This document shows, piece after piece, positions 1 to 6,072 of a stretch of DNA of 6,072 bases. This DNA comes from Phycisphaerales bacterium (lineage in GTDB: Bacteria; Planctomycetota; Phycisphaerae; Phycisphaerales; UBA1924). Location of the stretch: assembly GCA_029260335.1 (NCBI GenBank), contig JAJDDL010000020.1:1-6072 (forward strand). The letters are read 5' to 3'. The notes beneath the pieces are model-generated. The model did not search any database, was not told the origin of the DNA, and saw nothing but the letters and a program-made list of their open reading frames with translations. Both the position numbers and the translations under genes were made by a program. How positions within the stretch are numbered: the first letter of the stretch is position 1; each line of letters begins with the position of its first letter.

Positions 1-1013
1 CTCTGCTGGCTGGGGCTGGTTGTTGAAGGCGCGGCGTCATTCTCGACTGGCGAGCCCGGATAGCGGTCGGCGTGGGTGCCGGCGTGTTGGTGGCGCGCGG
101 GAGTTTCTAGCAACTCGAGCACGTCGGCGGGCGAGGTGACCATCGCGGCGCTGGATTGCTTGAGCAGGTCGTTGGTGCCGTCGCATGCAGCGTTGTCGAC
201 GCGACCGGGGATGGCCATGACCTCGCGTTGGTGTTCTTCCATGGCTTGGCGGGCAGTGATCAATGCGCCGGAGCGTCGGCCGGCTTCGACGACGAGCACG
301 CCCAGGCTCAGCCCTGAGATGATGCGATTGCGCGCGGGGAAGTTGTCGGCGGTCGGCGTCGTTTGCATGGGCAGTTCGGAGACAACCGCGCCGCGGTCTT
401 GTTCGACGAGGCGGTCGAACAGATCGCGGTTTTCGGGTGGATAGCAGTGAGAGAGGCCGCAACCGAGGACGACGACGGTTTGGCCCGCGGCTCGCGCTGC
501 GCCTCGGTGGGCAGCGGTGTCGATGCCGCGTGCGCCGCCGGAGACGATGACGAGACCGGCTTGTGCGAGAACGCCCGCGAAGCGTTCGGCTTGTTCGATG
601 CCGTAGGCCGAGCATCTTCGCGAGCCAACCATGGCGACGCCGAAGGTGCCGGGTTCACTGAGCGCGAGGTTGCCTCGGACAAACAGGACTTGCGGCGGCG
701 CGGGGATGTTGGCGAGCAGTTCCGGATAGTCGGGTTCGCCCAAGGCGATGATGCGAACGTTGCTCGCGCGAGCGAGTTCGGCTTGTTCGTCGGCGAGAGC
801 GGACGCGGCTTGCAAACCACCTGCGATCGATTGGGCCTTGGCTTGGCCGATGCCTCGCACGCGTTGGAGCATGGAGTAGTTGGCATCGCAAGCGGCGTGG
901 AGCGAGCCGGTGAGTTCGATGAGGCGTGCTGAGAGGGTGGGGCCGAGGCCTGGGGTCATGGCCAGGCGCAGACGAAGGCGGGCGTGCTCGGAGATGGCGG
1001 CATGGACCGACAT
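1..1013 (-). CDS. dprA: DNA processing protein DprA (Smf family), 3' end outside window
   Basis: DprA binds incoming single-stranded DNA in the cytoplasm and loads RecA on it during natural transformation; it is also widespread in non-competent bacteria. I translated 337 codons from the ATG at 1013; the frame is still open at the left edge. Residues 19-64 hold two helix-hairpin-helix-like segments (PGLGP and GIGQAKA) of the N-terminal SAM-like domain. The Rossmann core follows, with MVGSRRCSAYG (128-138), SGGARGIDTAAHRGA (158-172), VVLGCGL (181-187), PARNRIISGLS (226-236) and EAGRRSGALITA (243-254), all family signatures. From about residue 304 the protein becomes a polar His/Pro/Ser-rich linker; the usual winged-helix tail, if present, lies outside. 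A TAG at 1023-1025 blocks any longer start. AAGGGA directly abuts the ATG, too close for a normal ribosome site. Codons are C-ending, unlike the plus-strand genes. Identity is very secure. Confidence 0.96.
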   Translation of the reverse strand, partial: MSVHAAISEHARLRLRLAMTPGLGPTLSARLIELTGSLHAACDANYSMLQRVRGIGQAKAQSIAGGLQAASALADEQAELARASNVRIIALGEPDYPELLANIPAPPQVLFVRGNLALSEPGTFGVAMVGSRRCSAYGIEQAERFAGVLAQAGLVIVSGGARGIDTAAHRGAARAAGQTVVVLGCGLSHCYPPENRDLFDRLVEQDRGAVVSELPMQTTPTADNFPARNRIISGLSLGVLVVEAGRRSGALITARQAMEEHQREVMAIPGRVDNAACDGTNDLLKQSSAAMVTSPADVLELLETPARHQHAGTHADRYPGSPVENDAAPSTTSPSQQ

Positions 1014-1242
1014 TCCCTTAGCCTATCACAACCCGATCAAATTGCCAGCTTGTTTGTTAGGAAGCCGGTCCGGAGGTTGATCCTAAAGGGTAACTTGTCC
1101 AATGTAGCGGTGCCGTGGCATGCGAGGTTCGAGCAGATGCCACACGGTTTGCGCGGAAGTCGCTGCTATCCAGACCCTTGCACACTCGCGTGGCCTTCGT
1201 CGCAAGGCCTCCTCAGACCACGGCACCGCCAGACATGATGCT
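1014..1242. other. 229-nt intergenic region with inverted repeats
   Basis: The gap separates dprA from the unrecognised gene, both on the minus strand. Short frames here look like shadows and none is convincing. Its clearest content is the long-range inverted repeat annotated separately at 1107-1229. The part next to dprA (1014-1106) is richer in A and T than its surroundings and is where a dprA promoter would be expected. The best spaced candidate on the minus strand is CTGGCA, 17 bp, TAGGCT, which matches the sigma-70 consensus poorly. I found no T-run terminator on either strand. Confidence 0.5.
1107..1229. ncRNA. Candidate structured RNA closed by a 12-bp stem; strand and family unknown
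   Basis: GCGGTGCCGTGG (1107-1118) is perfectly complementary to CCACGGCACCGC (1218-1229), closing a 99-nt interior. Inside is a perfect 6-bp hairpin, GGCCTT (1192-1197) with AAGGCC (1204-1209), around a 6-nt loop. A 4-bp helix, GAGG (1124-1127) with CCTC (1211-1214), could extend the closing stem past an internal loop. A second local 7-bp hairpin, GTGGCAT (1115-1121) with ATGCCAC (1137-1143), shares bases with the closing stem, so the two cannot form together. The size and closing stem resemble a small stable RNA, but I do not find the conserved SRP core (GGAAGG..AGCAGC), the 5S CCGAAC loop or a tRNA. On the minus strand it would be a leader of dprA or the 3' region of the upstream gene; on the plus strand it would be independent. 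No terminator T-run follows on either strand. The pairing is seen; an RNA function is inference. Confidence 0.35.
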
Positions 1243-1629
1243 CTAGCCCTGTACGTTGATCAGGACGCCGGGGCGGAGGGTGCGTTGGATGTTGTAGGTG
1301 ATGCTCAGGCGTCGTTGGATCTGCTCGCGTTCGACCGGCGAGACCTGGCCCAGCTTGGGCGACCCGGAGTTGCTTGGCGGGGCGATCTTCGAACGGGATT
1401 GGCGTGGTCGCTGGCTCTCGCCGGCTTGGCGAATGAGATCAGCCCGGGCGCTTTCCATGCTCAGATGCGTGTCGTATGGCAAATCGCCCGGCAGGGACTC
1501 CAGGAGATCGGCAGGGCAGACACAGCGTTGCGTGGAATCGCGTGTCGGCTCGGGGTGCGCGACAGGCTCCACTCGGCGAGGGCCAAAGGGTTGGTAGGGC
1601 ATCGGGATGGGCGAAACCGGATCGACCAT
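1243..1629 (-). CDS. Hypothetical protein, 128 aa, basic and proline-rich
   Basis: I do not recognise this protein. It starts at ATG 1629 (an in-frame TGA at 1636-1638 prevents extension) and stops at TAG 1243-1245. No clear ribosome-binding site precedes it. The N-terminus is proline-rich (VSPIPMPYQPFGPRR), the middle (about 35-70) is acidic and leucine-containing, residues 71-90 are rich in Arg, Gln and Ser, and the C-terminus (97-128) reads like a compact folded segment, with EREQIQRRLSITYNIQ predicted helical. There is no signal peptide, transmembrane segment or zinc-binding Cys cluster. Evidence that it is coding: C-ending codons like those of dprA on the same strand, and sensible composition compared with the overlapping plus-strand frames. 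The size and position of a small cytoplasmic regulator (for example a FlgM-like anti-sigma factor) came to mind, but the FlgM motif is not visible. It could be co-transcribed with dprA, 229 nt downstream. Confidence 0.6.
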   Translation of the reverse strand: MVDPVSPIPMPYQPFGPRRVEPVAHPEPTRDSTQRCVCPADLLESLPGDLPYDTHLSMESARADLIRQAGESQRPRQSRSKIAPPSNSGSPKLGQVSPVEREQIQRRLSITYNIQRTLRPGVLINVQG

Positions 1630-1793
1630 GCAGAGTCATGGTGCGAATCGCGGGCCCGGGGCGGGAAGCGGCGGTGAGTCTCATAAGATCGGTCCGGAAT
1701 GCGTCGGTTTGAGGATTGGGACACGCGGCATTGGTCCTCGGCTCTTTGGTCTGGGAAGGCGTGTTGTTCGGGCGCATCAGGGGGTTGTGGAAC
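1630..1793. other. Divergent intergenic region between the hypothetical gene and queA
   Basis: These 164 nt lie between a minus-strand and a plus-strand gene, so promoters for both units should be here or just inside the genes. It includes a very GC-rich block (GCGGGCCCGGGGCGGG, around 1649-1664) and a more mixed stretch from about 1678. I could not pick a convincing -35/-10 pair on either strand. An in-frame ATG at 1716 would extend queA by 26 codons, but the extension does not resemble QueA. Confidence 0.45.
1779..1784 (+). promoter_or_regulatory. Ribosome-binding site supporting the queA GTG start
   Basis: AGGGGG lies 9 nt before the GTG at 1794, a normal Shine-Dalgarno distance. Together with the match of the protein N-terminus to other QueA proteins, it favours GTG 1794 over the upstream ATG at 1716. 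Confidence 0.6.
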
Positions 1794-2903
1794 GTGCGCA
1801 CGAGTGAGTTGGACTATGAGCTGCCTGAGGAGTTGATCGCGATCGAGCCGGTCGAGCCGCGAGACTCGGCGCGGCTGCTGGTGATCAGCCGGAGCGATCC
1901 GACACGCCTGGAACATCGCACGGTGGCGGATCTGCCGGAGCTGCTCTCAGCGGATGACCTGCTCGTGTTCAATCGCTCACGTGTGGTACCAGCACGGTTT
2001 CTGGGAGTGCGCGAGGACACGGGCGGCAAGGTCGAGGGGTTGTATCTGGCCCAAGGAAGCGAGCCCTCGACGTGGGAGTGCATGCTCAAGAGTCGGCGGT
2101 TTCGTGAAGGCGCCAGAATCCGTTTGTTTGATCGCGGGGGGCGCGAGAGCGATGTCGTGCTGGAGATGATTGAGCGGGCGCGTGACGGGGCGTGGGTGGT
2201 TGGCGTCAAGCCCGAGGGTGCGGACACGCTTGAGCTTTTGGAGCGGGTGGGGCTGCCGCCGTTGCCGCCCTATATCTTGGCGGCTCGCAAGCGGCGGGAA
2301 GAGCTCGGCGATCCGGCGTCGGACCTGGAGCACTATCAAACGGTGTACGCGAGGGAGGCTGGGTCCGTCGCGGCACCGACGGCGGGGCTGCATTTCACGC
2401 CGGGATTGCTTGAGAATCTGGACAGGCTGGGGATCGAGCGTGGAGAACTTTTGCTCCATGTGGGGATGGGAACTTTTAAGCCGATCGACGCCGAGAACAT
2501 CGAGGATCATCCGATGCACAGCGAGTGGTGCTCGATGGACGAGGCGTTGGGCGAGGCGATCCGCTCACGAATCGACGGCAACCGACAGGGGCGAGCGATC
2601 GCGGTAGGCACCACGAGCGTGCGGACCATTGAGGCGTTCGCCCGAAAAACCGAGGGTGAAAATGCATGGCCGGGGGCGATCGAGACGCGGCTCATGCTTG
2701 TGCCGGGCGAGCGATTGCATTGGACGCAGGGGTTGCTCACCAACTTCCATTTGCCGCGTTCGACGCTGCTTGCGTTGGTGGCGGCAATGCTGGATTCGCC
2801 GGGAGAATCGGGAGTTGATCGGTTACTCGAGGTGTATCGCGAGGCGGTGCGGGAGCGGTATCGGTTTTACAGCTTTGGCGATGCGATGCTCATCTTGCCT
2901 TAG
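1794..2903 (+). CDS. queA: S-adenosylmethionine:tRNA ribosyltransferase-isomerase (QueA)
   Basis: QueA transfers and isomerises the ribosyl group of S-adenosylmethionine onto 7-aminomethyl-7-deazaguanine at the wobble position of certain tRNAs, giving epoxyqueuosine, the penultimate step to queuosine. Visible hallmarks of the 369-aa protein are the N-terminus LDYELPEELIA (6-16), SARLL (25-29), DLLVFNRSRVVPARFLG (55-71), YQTVYAREAGSVAAPTAGLHF (181-201), HVGMGTFKPI (222-231) followed by IEDHPMHSEW (236-245), AVGTTSVRTIE (270-280) and LLTNFHLPRSTLL (314-326), ending in RYRFYSFGDAMLI. Length is slightly above the usual 340-360. The GTG start aligns exactly with the normal N-terminus and has a ribosome site. 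The stop is TAG, and murE begins 72 nt later on the same strand, so co-transcription with the cell-wall genes is plausible, although the usual partner elsewhere is tgt. Confidence 0.97.
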   Translation: MRTSELDYELPEELIAIEPVEPRDSARLLVISRSDPTRLEHRTVADLPELLSADDLLVFNRSRVVPARFLGVREDTGGKVEGLYLAQGSEPSTWECMLKSRRFREGARIRLFDRGGRESDVVLEMIERARDGAWVVGVKPEGADTLELLERVGLPPLPPYILAARKRREELGDPASDLEHYQTVYAREAGSVAAPTAGLHFTPGLLENLDRLGIERGELLLHVGMGTFKPIDAENIEDHPMHSEWCSMDEALGEAIRSRIDGNRQGRAIAVGTTSVRTIEAFARKTEGENAWPGAIETRLMLVPGERLHWTQGLLTNFHLPRSTLLALVAAMLDSPGESGVDRLLEVYREAVRERYRFYSFGDAMLILP

Positions 2904-2975
2904 CGCGGTATCCTGACGCGACTGCATCTCGCGCACGCGACGGATCGCGTATGGCAATGGCGGCTCTGGGCACGA

Positions 2976-4556
2976 ATGGATTCGATGCGCCTGGCAAAGC
3001 TTCTGGATGGCCTTGGTGTCTCTTGGGGGGGCGTGGACCCAGGCGCGATCGATGTGGCTCTTGTGACCGAGCGGTCTGATGAAGTGGGGCCGGGGTCGCT
3101 CTTCATCGCGAGGTGCGGCGAGAAGACCGATGCGAGACGGTTCATTCCCGACGCCGTGAAGGCCGGGGCGAGTTGTGTCTTGAGCGATCTGAGCTGCCCC
3201 ACTCCTGAGGGGGTGTGCCTCGTGCGGGTCGATGATCTGGCGCGGGTGACGGCGGTGGTTGCAGAGCGGTTCTTTGGGGAGCCTTCGCGGGCGTTGAAAG
3301 TCGCGGGGATCACGGGGACCAACGGCAAGACGACCGTGGCCCATGCGATTCGACACATTTTGAACCAGGATCGGCGGACCTGCGGCTTGATTGGGACGGT
3401 TGAGACCGATGACGGGGTGAGTTGCCTGCGATCGAAGCTGACGACGCCGTTTGCGATCGATCTCAGCCGGGGCTTGCGTGGCATGGTGGACGCAGGGTGC
3501 ACCAGAGCGGTGGTGGAAACTTCGAGTCATGCGTTGAGCCAAGGCCGGGTCGCGGCGATCGGATTCGATGTCGGCGTGTTCACGAACCTTTCGGGCGATC
3601 ACCAGGATTTTCATGGGTCGATGGAGGCGTATGCGGACGCGAAGGCGATTCTGTTTGCGGGATTGGATTCAGACGGTGTGGCGATTGTGAACGCGGATGA
3701 TCCGTGGTGCGAGCGGGTTGTTGGCGGGTGTGGCGCTTCGGTTGTCAGGTGCAGTGCGGGAGCGAGAGAACCTGAGGCGAGCGAAGGCGACGTTGCATCA
3801 GGAAATGCGTGGGTTCGGGTCGTGTCGAGTTCGCTGGATGGGCTGGTGATGTTGATGGCCGGGCCGTTCGGCACGTTTGAAGTTCGATCGAGTTTGATTG
3901 GATCGTTTAACGCGATGAACTTGTTGCAAGCTTCGTGCGCTGCGTATGCGTTGGGGGCGAGTCGGGAGCAGATTTGCTTGGGGCTTGCGAGCTTTGGCGG
4001 CGTGCGCGGCAGGCTTGAGCGGGTTTCAAATGCGCCCGCCGTGTTTGTGGACTTTGCGCATACCGACGATGCGTTGCGTGCGGCTATTGAAGGGCTTCGC
4101 CGGGCGATGCGTGAGGATCAGCGGTTGATCGTCGTGTTCGGGTGCGGCGGGGATCGGGATCGGACCAAGCGGGCGCGGATGGGTCGCGCGGCGTGCGCGG
4201 GCGATGTCGTGTATCTGACGAGCGACAATCCTCGGACCGAGGATCCGATGCGGGTCATCGAGGATGTGCGCGAGGGGATGGATGATCGCGCGGCCGTGTT
4301 CGTTGAACCCGACCGCAGGGACGCGATCTTCGGTGCGATTCGTGAGGCGAGAGCCGAGGACGTTGTGCTGCTCGCGGGTAAGGGCCATGAGCTTGAGCAG
4401 ATCGTGCCCGATGGGAACGGCGGCGTGCGGCGGATCGCGTTTGACGATGCGGAAGTTGCGCGGGAAGCGGTGGGCGAACGAGATGACGGATCGAGCGAAC
4501 GCACTCCTGTGGTTCATGTGCCGGCGGCACAAGGAAGTGCGGGGGTGAAGCGATGA
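2976..4556 (+). CDS. murE: UDP-MurNAc-L-alanyl-D-glutamate:meso-diaminopimelate ligase (MurE)
   Basis: This cytoplasmic ATP-dependent Mur ligase adds the third residue of the peptidoglycan stem peptide. Of 526 aa, residues 1-105 form the UDP-binding N-domain (SDEVGPGSLFIA at 34-45). The central ATPase domain has the P-loop GITGTNGKTT (111-120), SKLTTP (153-158), ETSSHALSQGRV (181-192), NLSGDHQDFHG (204-214) and the expected carbamylated Lys in YADAKAILF (K223). Then come IGSFNAMNLLQA (308-319), GRLERV (345-350), VDFAHTDDAL (358-367), FGCGGDRDRTKR (388-399), DNPRTEDP (417-424) and LAGKGHE (466-472). DNPR is the known determinant of meso-DAP selection, rather than lysine. A polar tail of about 25 residues follows the last conserved part. 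The start is ATG 2976 or ATG 2985 (Met4); neither has a strong ribosome site. The stop overlaps murF by 4 nt, suggesting translational coupling. Confidence 0.97.
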   Translation: MDSMRLAKLLDGLGVSWGGVDPGAIDVALVTERSDEVGPGSLFIARCGEKTDARRFIPDAVKAGASCVLSDLSCPTPEGVCLVRVDDLARVTAVVAERFFGEPSRALKVAGITGTNGKTTVAHAIRHILNQDRRTCGLIGTVETDDGVSCLRSKLTTPFAIDLSRGLRGMVDAGCTRAVVETSSHALSQGRVAAIGFDVGVFTNLSGDHQDFHGSMEAYADAKAILFAGLDSDGVAIVNADDPWCERVVGGCGASVVRCSAGAREPEASEGDVASGNAWVRVVSSSLDGLVMLMAGPFGTFEVRSSLIGSFNAMNLLQASCAAYALGASREQICLGLASFGGVRGRLERVSNAPAVFVDFAHTDDALRAAIEGLRRAMREDQRLIVVFGCGGDRDRTKRARMGRAACAGDVVYLTSDNPRTEDPMRVIEDVREGMDDRAAVFVEPDRRDAIFGAIREARAEDVVLLAGKGHELEQIVPDGNGGVRRIAFDDAEVAREAVGERDDGSSERTPVVHVPAAQGSAGVKR

Positions 4557-5992
4557 GCCGCGAGACGGATCCATTTGAAAGTCTGGAACGGGTGCGGCGG
4601 GTGTGCGGCGGGGAGTGGATTTCTTCGCCGAGAGCTGACACGGCGGTGTTCGGGGCTTCGATCGACTCGCGAGAGATTAGCGATGGCAACGTGTTCTTTG
4701 CGCATCGGGGCGAGCGCACGGATGGGCATCGGTATGTTGATCGGGCGTTGCAAGCGGGTGCCGGGCTTGTCGTGGTGGACGATCCACAGGCGATGGAAAC
4801 CGTCGACCTCACGGGGCCTGTGCTCTGCGTGCCAAGCGTCACCGAAGCGATGGTTGATCTTGCACGGGCTCGGCGGGCGGCAATGCGCACGACAACCGTC
4901 ATTGGCGTCACCGGTTCTTCGGGAAAAACAACGACGACCCGGCTGATCGATAGCGTTCTGAGGAAACGACTTCGCGGGTCGGCCTCTGCCAAGTCGCACA
5001 ACAACACGCTTGGGGTTTGCCTGACCATTCTCACTGCGGCGGCGGACGGAGAATAACTCGTCGCCGAGGTTGGTACGAGCGCGCCGGGAGAGATCGCGGC
5101 GTTGTGCGAACTGCTTCGACCGAGTATCGGCGTGGTGACCAGTATCGGGCGGGCCCATGTCGAGGGGCTTGGGTCGATCGAGGCGATCGCGCGGGAGAAG
5201 GCGGCGTTGGTGAATGGATTGGGCGATTCGGGGCTTGCGCTGGTGGCGTCGCCTTGCCAGCCAATGGATGCGGCACTCCAGACCTATGCGCATATCGTTC
5301 GAGTCGGGGTCGCCGAGGACGCGGACTTTGCGTTGCGCGATGTCGTGATGAGCGATAGAGGTCTTCTGTTTTCGGCCGGGGATGCTCGGTTTGAGTTGCC
5401 TGCGGTCGGGGCTCACAACGCGTTGAATGCCGCGTTTGCGATCGCGATCGGGCGGGCGATGGATTTGGATGATGCAGAGATCCGCGAAGGCCTCGCGACT
5501 GCGGAAATGCCGACGATGCGGCTCGAACTGGAACGCTTCGGCGGCATCACGGTCCTGAATGACGCGTACAACGCGAATCCGGATTCCATGCTCGCGGCGA
5601 TCGCGACCTTGGAGGCAATGGAGCATGACGGCAGACGGATTGCGATGCTCGGGGACATGCTCGAGTTGGGCGATTCGAGTGCGTCGGCTCATCGCGAGAT
5701 TGGTGACCGGCTCAATCAAGGATCGATTGACCTTGCGGTTCTGGTTGGGCCGGCGATGCGCGGAGCGTACGAGGAACTGCGATCGTCGGGGCTGCGTGCG
5801 ATCCATGTAGAGGAACCCGAGTTAGTTGAAGAGACTCTGGGGTCATTCGGCGAGGAGACTCGTGACGGCGACCTTGTGCTCATTAAAGGATCGCGGGGGA
5901 TGCGGATGGAGCGGTTTGTGCAGGTGTTGCGCGAGTCGCGCGTGCCTGATGTGGCGATTCCTTTGCGCACTCCTGAGGCACGGCCGGCGTAA
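4553..5992 (+). pseudogene. murF: UDP-MurNAc-tripeptide:D-alanyl-D-alanine ligase (MurF), interrupted by an in-frame TAA
   Basis: MurF adds the D-Ala-D-Ala dipeptide, completing the UDP-MurNAc-pentapeptide. The frame spans 479 codons plus a terminal TAA, a normal length, but codon 168 (5054-5056) is TAA. Before it are the N-domain with IDSREISDGNVFFAHRGE (37-54), the P-loop GVTGSSGKTTTT (118-129) and HNNTLGV (149-155). After it, in the same frame, are AEVGTSAPGEI (171-181), TSIGRAHVEGLGS (196-208), the likely carbamylated Lys in AREKAAL (K216), GAHNALNAAFAIA (286-298), NDAYNANPDSM (336-346), MLGDMLELG (365-373) and IKGSRGMRMERF (444-455). No frameshift or other stop occurs and codon use is uniform. 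A split product starting at TTG 5102 would lack the P-loop, and the first fragment would lack the rest of the ATPase domain. The gene starts inside the murE stop (ATGA) and mraY follows after 2 nt. Calling it broken is provisional; a sequence error is likely. Confidence 0.93.
5054..5056 (+). other. In-frame TAA stop inside murF
   Basis: The codon falls between GGE and LVAEVG, four residues before the conserved E-x-G of the ATPase domain. E. coli MurF, recalled from memory, has Tyr at the equivalent place (DYAVIELG), so TAC or TAT changed to TAA by one transversion is the simplest origin. The genes here end in TAG, TGA and TAA, so no stop codon appears to be reassigned. Confidence 0.9.
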
Positions 5993-5994
5993 CC

Positions 5995-6072
5995 ATGCTT
6001 TATCTCCTCTTTGATGCCATGCGGGACTGGCTCGATCGAATCGGGCTCTATCGATTTCTGCAGGTGTTGGAC
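5995..6072 (+). CDS. mraY: Phospho-MurNAc-pentapeptide transferase MraY, N-terminal 26 codons only
   Basis: MraY is the integral membrane enzyme that transfers phospho-MurNAc-pentapeptide from UDP to undecaprenyl phosphate, forming lipid I. Only the first 26 residues are present, beginning MLYLLFDAMRDW and continuing through GLYRFLQVLD. The MLYLL start, an amphipathic opening and a short Asn/Leu-Phe/Tyr-Arg-type segment before the first membrane helix match the usual MraY N-terminus. The ATG at 5995 lies 2 nt after the murF stop, and murF-mraY is the standard dcw order, which carries much of the weight given how short the fragment is. A possible ribosome site (GAGGCA, 5974-5979) is rather far upstream, so coupling to murF translation is likely. 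Confidence 0.85.
   Translation, partial: MLYLLFDAMRDWLDRIGLYRFLQVLD

Noticed and set aside
1014..1042. Minus-strand promoter CTGGCA, 17 bp, TAGGCT that would give a leaderless dprA transcript
   Set aside because: Spacing is right, but the match to the hexamers is weak and the sigma factor preference of this organism is unknown.
1119..1147. GGTTCGA segment resembling a tRNA T-loop
   Set aside because: No acceptor, D or anticodon arms can be built around it, and there is no CCA end in register.
1107..1229. Signal recognition particle RNA or 5S rRNA
   Set aside because: Size and closing stem are suggestive, but neither strand has the SRP GGAAGG..AGCAGC core or the 5S CCGAAC segment in the right place.
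1120..1677. 185-codon plus-strand frame over the hypothetical gene
   Set aside because: It runs through the inverted repeat and lies antisense to the frame with better codon use. Its sequence has no recognisable features, though certainty is moderate.
2823..3614. 263-codon minus-strand open frame antisense to queA and murE
   Set aside because: Composition is that of a shadow frame and the sense strand encodes strong QueA and MurE motifs.
5054..5056. TAA reassigned as a sense codon
   Set aside because: The same gene ends with TAA at 5990-5992, directly before mraY, and no other internal stops occur in dprA, queA or murE.
2595..5604. Four copies of GCGATCGC (2595-2602, 5183-5190, 5438-5445, 5597-5604), reminiscent of the cyanobacterial HIP1 repeat
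   Set aside because: All four are in frame as GCG ATC GC, encoding Ala-Ile-Ala, and are explained by codon preference. The proteins do not suggest a cyanobacterium.
4514..5806. 430-codon minus-strand open frame antisense to murF
   Set aside because: It overlaps a clear MurF reading frame, is an Arg/His/Pro-rich shadow typical of GC-rich DNA, and shows no recognisable domain.

Overview
The window is a stretch of ordinary bacterial chromosome, GC-rich (roughly 60-65% by eye). It looks like a Planctomycete, most plausibly of the Phycisphaerae. That placement is inference from protein flavour: MurE has AHTDDAL and CGGDRDRTKRARMG motifs, genes often start without a strong Shine-Dalgarno sequence, and queA sits directly before murE. 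No tree was run. The MurE carries the DNPR motif of meso-diaminopimelate-adding enzymes, so the organism should build a Gram-negative-type DAP peptidoglycan.

Layout. The left part (1-1629) is on the minus strand. It holds a 5'-complete dprA that runs off the left edge (1013 to 1), a 229-nt gap containing a strong 12-bp long-range inverted repeat (1107-1118 with 1218-1229) that could be a structured RNA of about 123 nt, and a small unrecognised gene of 128 codons (1629 to 1243). A divergent intergenic region (1630-1793) follows. The right part is on the plus strand and reads queA (GTG start, 1794-2903), murE (2976-4556), murF (4553-5992) and the first 26 codons of mraY (5995 to the edge).

How the genes work together. 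murE, murF and mraY are consecutive steps of peptidoglycan precursor synthesis and have the tight spacing of a division/cell-wall (dcw) operon: a 4-nt ATGA overlap, then a 2-nt gap. MurE adds the third residue (here DAP) to UDP-MurNAc-dipeptide, MurF adds D-Ala-D-Ala, and MraY transfers the finished phospho-MurNAc-pentapeptide to the lipid carrier. queA makes epoxyqueuosine in tRNA and may share the same transcript. dprA belongs to a separate, oppositely transcribed unit and concerns incoming single-stranded DNA.

The most important observation is an in-frame TAA at codon 168 of murF, with an otherwise intact 479-codon reading frame on both sides. MurF is normally essential, so this is a sequencing error, a very recent mutation or, less likely, a readthrough event. 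I see no mobile element, CRISPR array, tRNA or recognisable known RNA, and no clearly novel multi-gene system.
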